NCBI GenBank assembly: GCA_027623875.1
Contig: JAQBUS010000024.1
Location: forward strand, 1 to 9,559
Source of the DNA: Pseudomonadota bacterium
GTDB lineage: Bacteria; Pseudomonadota; Alphaproteobacteria; Rhodobacterales; Rhodobacteraceae
Length of the DNA stretch: 9,559 nt
Direction: 5' to 3'
Part shown: positions 6,227-9,559 of the stretch, piece after piece
Layout of the letters: every line of letters starts with the position of its first letter
Position numbering within the stretch: position 1 is the stretch's first letter
The notes under the pieces: model-generated
What the model saw: the letters and a program-made list of their open reading frames with translations, nothing else
Database searches by the model: none
What the model was told of the DNA's origin: nothing
Position numbers and translations under genes: made by a program

Positions 6227-8116
6227 TCATTGGGAATAACCAACTTTTCTTAATTCAACAGCAATCTCGCTTAAGATGTCTGGATCGTCTATCGTCGCTG
6301 GAATTTTATAATCTTTTCCATCAGCTATGGCTACCATTGTTGATCGAAGAATTTTACCTGAACGTGTTTTAGGCAATCTCTCCACTACACATGCTACTTT
6401 AAAAGCTGCAACTGGACCAATCTGATTACGTACATTTTGAATCACCTCTACTACTACGTCACTATGCAATCGCCCACTTCCAGTATTCAAGCAAAGCAAC
6501 CCAAGAGGAACTTGTCCCTTTAGATCATCACTGACACCAATTACTGCACACTCTCCCACATCAGGGTGAGCAGACAAAACTTCCTCAATAGCACCCGTAG
6601 AAAGGCGATGTCCTGCAACATTTATTACATCGTCGGTTCTTGCCATAATATAAAGGTATCCACCTTCATCGACATATCCGGAATCTCCAGTTTCGTAAAA
6701 CCCTGGGAATGTACTCAAGTAACTTTTTAAATACCTCTCTTCTGCATTCCAAAGAGTCGAAAGAGAACCCGGAGGGAGAGGTAGCTTTATAACAACCGAT
6801 CCAAGCTCATTTGGTTTCACCTTCTGACCATTGCTGTCAAGAATTTGAACGTCCCAACCTGGCATTGCTACCGATGGAGAACCAATCTTAAACGGCAACT
6901 CTTCAATACCGAGTGGATTTGCTACTATTGGTGAACCAGTTTCTGTCTGCCACCAATGATCTACTATTGGAACTTGCAATATATTTTTAGCCCAAGCAAC
7001 TGTATCAGGATCAGCTCGTTCACCGGCAAGAAATAAAGATTGTAGAGACTTCATATTGTATTTTTTTGCCAAAAACCCCGTTGGATCGTTACGCTTGATA
7101 GCTCTAAAGGCTGTCGGAGCAGTAAACAAAACTTTAACCTGATATTCCTCGATTACTCTCCAAAATGTTCCTGCGTCTGGAGTTCCCACAGGCTTACCTT
7201 CGAAAAGAACTGTAGTATTTCCATTCAACAAAGGAGCATAAACGATATAACTATGCCCTACCACCCATCCCACATCGGATGCAGCCCAATATACATCCCC
7301 AGGTTTGACATTATATATATTCTTCATTGTCCAGTGCAATGAAACCAAATGCCCAGCAGTTGGCCGAACGACGCCTTTTGGTTCACCAGTAGTCCCAGAC
7401 GTGTATAAAATATATAATGGATGGTCACCATTTACGGGAACGCAGGCAGTTGGCGCACCAAAACCCTTAAAATCCACCCAATCGAAATCCCTTCCAGATT
7501 TCATTGTGGCTCTATGTTGCTCTCGTTGCAAAACAACACAAAATTCAGGTTTAAAAGTTGCTAGATTGATTGCCTCATCTAACAAGGGTTTATACGCGAT
7601 AATACGATCAACCTCGATACCACAACTTCCAGTAATGATTGCTTTAGGCTCAGAGTCATTGATCCGAGTGGCAAGTTCATTTGCTGCAAAACCACCAAAT
7701 ACAACAGAATGTATAGCACCCAAACGAGAGCAAGCGAGCATCGCCTCTAAGGCTTCTGGAACCATAGGCATGTATATTAGTACGCGGTCCCCAACAGAAA
7801 CTCCTTTGGACTTCAAGCCACCGGCTAAGGCAGCAACATTTGTTTGCAGCTCTGAATAACTAATTTTTCTTTTTGTTCCTGTAACTGGGCTATCATAAAT
7901 TATAGCGATGCGTTCACCATTTCCCTCCAAAACATGCCTATCCACAGCATTCCAACAACAATTAACTTCACTGTCCTTAAACCATTCAAAAAAAGGAGGT
8001 CTTTCATCAAAAAGGGCACGCGACGGTTTTTTAAACCAATCAATGTTTTTAGAAACATCCATCCAAAAGGCCTCGGCCTCATTCATACTTTTCGAGTAAA
8101 TATCAGCGTAAGTCAT
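6227..8116 (-). CDS. prpE: Propionate-CoA ligase (propionyl-CoA synthetase)
   Basis: PrpE activates propionate with ATP and CoA to propionyl-CoA via propionyl-AMP. The 629 residues match PrpE length. The N-terminal MTYADIYSKS and CWNAVDRHV (54-62), the PVTGTKRKISYSEL stretch, and SVVFGGFAANELATRI are typical of PrpE rather than Acs. Further motifs are the P-loop YTSGTTGEPKG (238-248), WWQTETGSP (388-396), YETGDSGY (474-481), ARTDDVINVAGHRLSTGAIEE (hinge and CoA-contact region) and LPKTRSGKILR with the catalytic Lys588. That lysine is the one controlled by acetylation or propionylation in the Acs/PrpE family. The start is the ATG at 8116, 5 bases after a perfect GGAGG. A GTG four codons earlier lies at the edge of that ribosome site. 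It is 83 bases downstream of the malic enzyme gene and 53 bases upstream of cdd. Acetate, acrylate or 3-hydroxypropionate are possible side substrates. Confidence 0.96.
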   Translation of the reverse strand: MTYADIYSKSMNEAEAFWMDVSKNIDWFKKPSRALFDERPPFFEWFKDSEVNCCWNAVDRHVLEGNGERIAIIYDSPVTGTKRKISYSELQTNVAALAGGLKSKGVSVGDRVLIYMPMVPEALEAMLACSRLGAIHSVVFGGFAANELATRINDSEPKAIITGSCGIEVDRIIAYKPLLDEAINLATFKPEFCVVLQREQHRATMKSGRDFDWVDFKGFGAPTACVPVNGDHPLYILYTSGTTGEPKGVVRPTAGHLVSLHWTMKNIYNVKPGDVYWAASDVGWVVGHSYIVYAPLLNGNTTVLFEGKPVGTPDAGTFWRVIEEYQVKVLFTAPTAFRAIKRNDPTGFLAKKYNMKSLQSLFLAGERADPDTVAWAKNILQVPIVDHWWQTETGSPIVANPLGIEELPFKIGSPSVAMPGWDVQILDSNGQKVKPNELGSVVIKLPLPPGSLSTLWNAEERYLKSYLSTFPGFYETGDSGYVDEGGYLYIMARTDDVINVAGHRLSTGAIEEVLSAHPDVGECAVIGVSDDLKGQVPLGLLCLNTGSGRLHSDVVVEVIQNVRNQIGPVAAFKVACVVERLPKTRSGKILRSTMVAIADGKDYKIPATIDDPDILSEIAVELRKVGYSQ

Positions 8117-8121
8117 TATTT

Positions 8122-8126
8122 CCTCC
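8122..8126 (-). promoter_or_regulatory. Ribosome binding site of prpE
   Basis: GGAGG on the - strand lies 5 bases before the ATG at 8116. It is the strongest Shine-Dalgarno seen in the window and rules in favour of the MTYADIY start over the upstream GTG at 8128. Confidence 0.85.
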
Positions 8127-8156
8127 ACTGCACATGCTTAAAAGAATTTGAAACAT

Positions 8157-8185
8157 ATTATAGATTACGCATGACTTAATACCTA
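8157..8185 (-). promoter_or_regulatory. Candidate sigma70 promoter for prpE and the deo block
   Basis: In the 83-base gap between the malic enzyme stop and prpE, the - strand carries a perfect TATAAT (8162-8157). The hexamer 17 bases upstream, TAGGTA (8185-8180), matches TTGACA at only three positions. Transcription would begin near 8150, leaving a leader of about 35 bases. In an AT-rich genome a lone TATAAT is weak evidence. Confidence 0.3.
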
Positions 8186-8199
8186 TCCAAACTAAAAAA

Positions 8200-9559
8200 T
8201 TATTCATATTGTGAAACCGGCGTTCCAGCTAAAGCTGATATATTCAACAAACCTCTTACGGTAATTGACGGAGTTACAATATGTGCAAGGTTCCCCATAC
8301 CCATTAAAATTGGACCCACTTCAGTACCACCAGCCTTCATCTTTAATATATTTCTAACTCCAGATGCTGCATCAGTATTGGCAAAAACTAAAACATTTGC
8401 TTCTCCTTTAAAGCGAGCATCCGGAAAAATCCTTTCTCGCAACTCTTCATCAAGGGCCGCATCAGTATGCATCTCTCCTTCGTATAAAAAATCTTGTGGT
8501 TCTTGATCAAGAATCTCCAGAGCTCCCCGCATTCTGACTCCAGTGTCGCAAGTCAAATTTCCGAATTGAGAATGAGAGCATAGTGCTATTTTTGGTTCAA
8601 TCCCAAATCTGCGCACGTGTCTTGCTGAAGCTATAACAGTATTAGAAATTTCTTCTGATGTTGGCTCTGGGTGAACGTGAGTATCTGCTATAAATAATGG
8701 CCCTCCTTCCAAAATCAACAATGAAAGGGCTCCAACCGGATGAAGGACTGAACTTCCCAACACGTCGGAAATAAAATTTAAATGCCAGAGATACTGGCCA
8801 AAGGTTCCACATATAAGGCTATCAGCCTCTCCCCTATGAACCATGATAGAGCTTATTACCGTGGTATTGCTTCGCATAACTCGCTTTGCTAATTCCGGTG
8901 TAACTCCTTTCCGACGCATAATATGATGATAAGTTGTCCAATAGTCTCTATAACGAAGATCTTTTTGTGGATCCACCAACTCAAAATCTTTATCAGGTTG
9001 AATTATCAAACCAGCTTTTTTAATTCGATTAATTATTACATCTCTTCTACCAACGAGAATAGGTCTATCATTGGTTTCCTCCAGCATTGCAAAAGCGGCT
9101 CGTAAAACTCTCTCACTTTCTCCTTCAGCAAAAACTATGCGTCTAGATTGAGTAGCAGCTGCCTCAAACACAGGTCGCATTATTAATGTCGACTTAAGAG
9201 CTGAATCGTCCAAATTGGCTTTGTAAGCAGCAAGATCTTTTATTGGGCGCGTTGCAACCCCACTTTCCATTGCTGCCATGGCGACGACTGAAGCGATTAC
9301 CCCCAGTAAACGAGGGTCAAATGGCTTCGGAATAAGATATTCAGGGCCAAAAAACATCTTTTCGCCACGATAAGCCTCCGCAGCCTCAACAGATGATGTA
9401 GACCTAGCTAATTCAGCTATTCCATGAACACATGCTAACTTCATAGCATCATTGATTTCAGAAGCCCCTACATCAAGAGCCCCTCGGAAAATAAAAGGGA
9501 AACACAAAACATTATTAACCTGATTAGAGAAATCGGATCGTCCCGTAGCAATGATCGCA
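8200..9559 (-). CDS. maeB: NADP-dependent malic enzyme with C-terminal phosphotransacetylase-like domain, 5' end missing
   Basis: The enzyme oxidatively decarboxylates malate to pyruvate with reduction of NADP (NAD is possible). The frame is open to the right edge. The first visible residues, AIIATGRSDFSNQVNNV, are the malic enzyme NAD(P)-binding domain signature, so 452 residues are seen and roughly 300 are lost beyond the edge. Visible residues 1-137 finish the malic enzyme domain, including LCFPFIFRGALDVGA and YLIPKPFDPRL. From SRRIVFAEGESERVLRAA (about 138) to the end is the phosphotransacetylase-like domain, with MVHRGEADSLICGTFG, LFIADTHV, ALCSHSQFGN and MGMGNLAHI. In characterised MaeB proteins this domain is regulatory and binds acetyl-CoA rather than acting as a phosphotransacetylase. 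The apparent TTG at 9507 lies inside the conserved VNNVLCFPF and is not a start. It lies 83 bases upstream of prpE; no terminator hairpin is visible after its stop. Confidence 0.96.
   Translation of the reverse strand, partial: AIIATGRSDFSNQVNNVLCFPFIFRGALDVGASEINDAMKLACVHGIAELARSTSSVEAAEAYRGEKMFFGPEYLIPKPFDPRLLGVIASVVAMAAMESGVATRPIKDLAAYKANLDDSALKSTLIMRPVFEAAATQSRRIVFAEGESERVLRAAFAMLEETNDRPILVGRRDVIINRIKKAGLIIQPDKDFELVDPQKDLRYRDYWTTYHHIMRRKGVTPELAKRVMRSNTTVISSIMVHRGEADSLICGTFGQYLWHLNFISDVLGSSVLHPVGALSLLILEGGPLFIADTHVHPEPTSEEISNTVIASARHVRRFGIEPKIALCSHSQFGNLTCDTGVRMRGALEILDQEPQDFLYEGEMHTDAALDEELRERIFPDARFKGEANVLVFANTDAASGVRNILKMKAGGTEVGPILMGMGNLAHIVTPSITVRGLLNISALAGTPVSQYE

Noticed and set aside
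1..9559. Possible mobile element, CRISPR array, tRNA/rRNA or defence system
   Set aside because: I saw no transposase or integrase, no spaced repeat series, no tRNA-like cloverleaf, and no toxin, nuclease or defence domain. Every gene but one is a recognisable metabolic enzyme.

Overview
The window looks like an ordinary chromosomal segment of a Gram-negative bacterium. It has eight protein genes, tight spacing, no RNA genes, no mobile elements and no CRISPR array. Two spot-checked lines gave about 37% and 40% G+C. Three things point to Alphaproteobacteria, probably the Rhodobacterales/Roseobacter group, with the low G+C suggesting a marine, AT-rich lineage: the wording of the PrpE protein, a conserved hypothetical membrane protein that I recall from Rhodobacterales, and the cdd-deoA-deoB-upp block. 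This assignment is inference from remembered family sequences, not from a search.

Layout. The + strand carries two genes on the left: the C-terminal ~508 residues of an AMP-forming acyl-CoA synthetase that runs off the left edge (1-1527), then a single-pass membrane protein that resembles a degenerate M48 peptidase (1570-2601). The rest is on the - strand and reads right to left: the C-terminal ~450 residues of a malic enzyme fused to a phosphotransacetylase-like domain (off the right edge), then prpE, cdd, deoA, deoB and upp. The two strands converge at about 2600, where the two stop codons are only 4 bases apart. No stretch longer than 83 bases lacks a gene.

Function. cdd-deoA-deoB-upp is a pyrimidine (deoxy)nucleoside salvage and catabolic unit. 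Cytidine and deoxycytidine are deaminated. Thymidine or deoxyuridine is phosphorolysed to a free base and deoxyribose-1-phosphate, the sugar phosphate is isomerised to the 5-phosphate, and uracil is recaptured as UMP. cdd and deoA overlap by ATGA, deoA and deoB are 7 bases apart, and deoB and upp 34 bases apart, so these four are almost certainly one operon. prpE lies 53 bases upstream of cdd with no visible terminator between them, so it may be co-transcribed. maeB and prpE are separated by 83 bases that hold a candidate promoter. PrpE (propionate to propionyl-CoA) and MaeB (malate to pyruvate) fit together in C3/C4 carbon metabolism: propionyl-CoA enters the TCA cycle at succinyl-CoA and MaeB draws malate off to pyruvate.

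I see no strong evidence for an undescribed system. The most interesting items are the M48-like protein whose metal-binding motif is gone, the physical linkage of carbon-entry enzymes to nucleoside salvage, and the extremely compact convergent junction.
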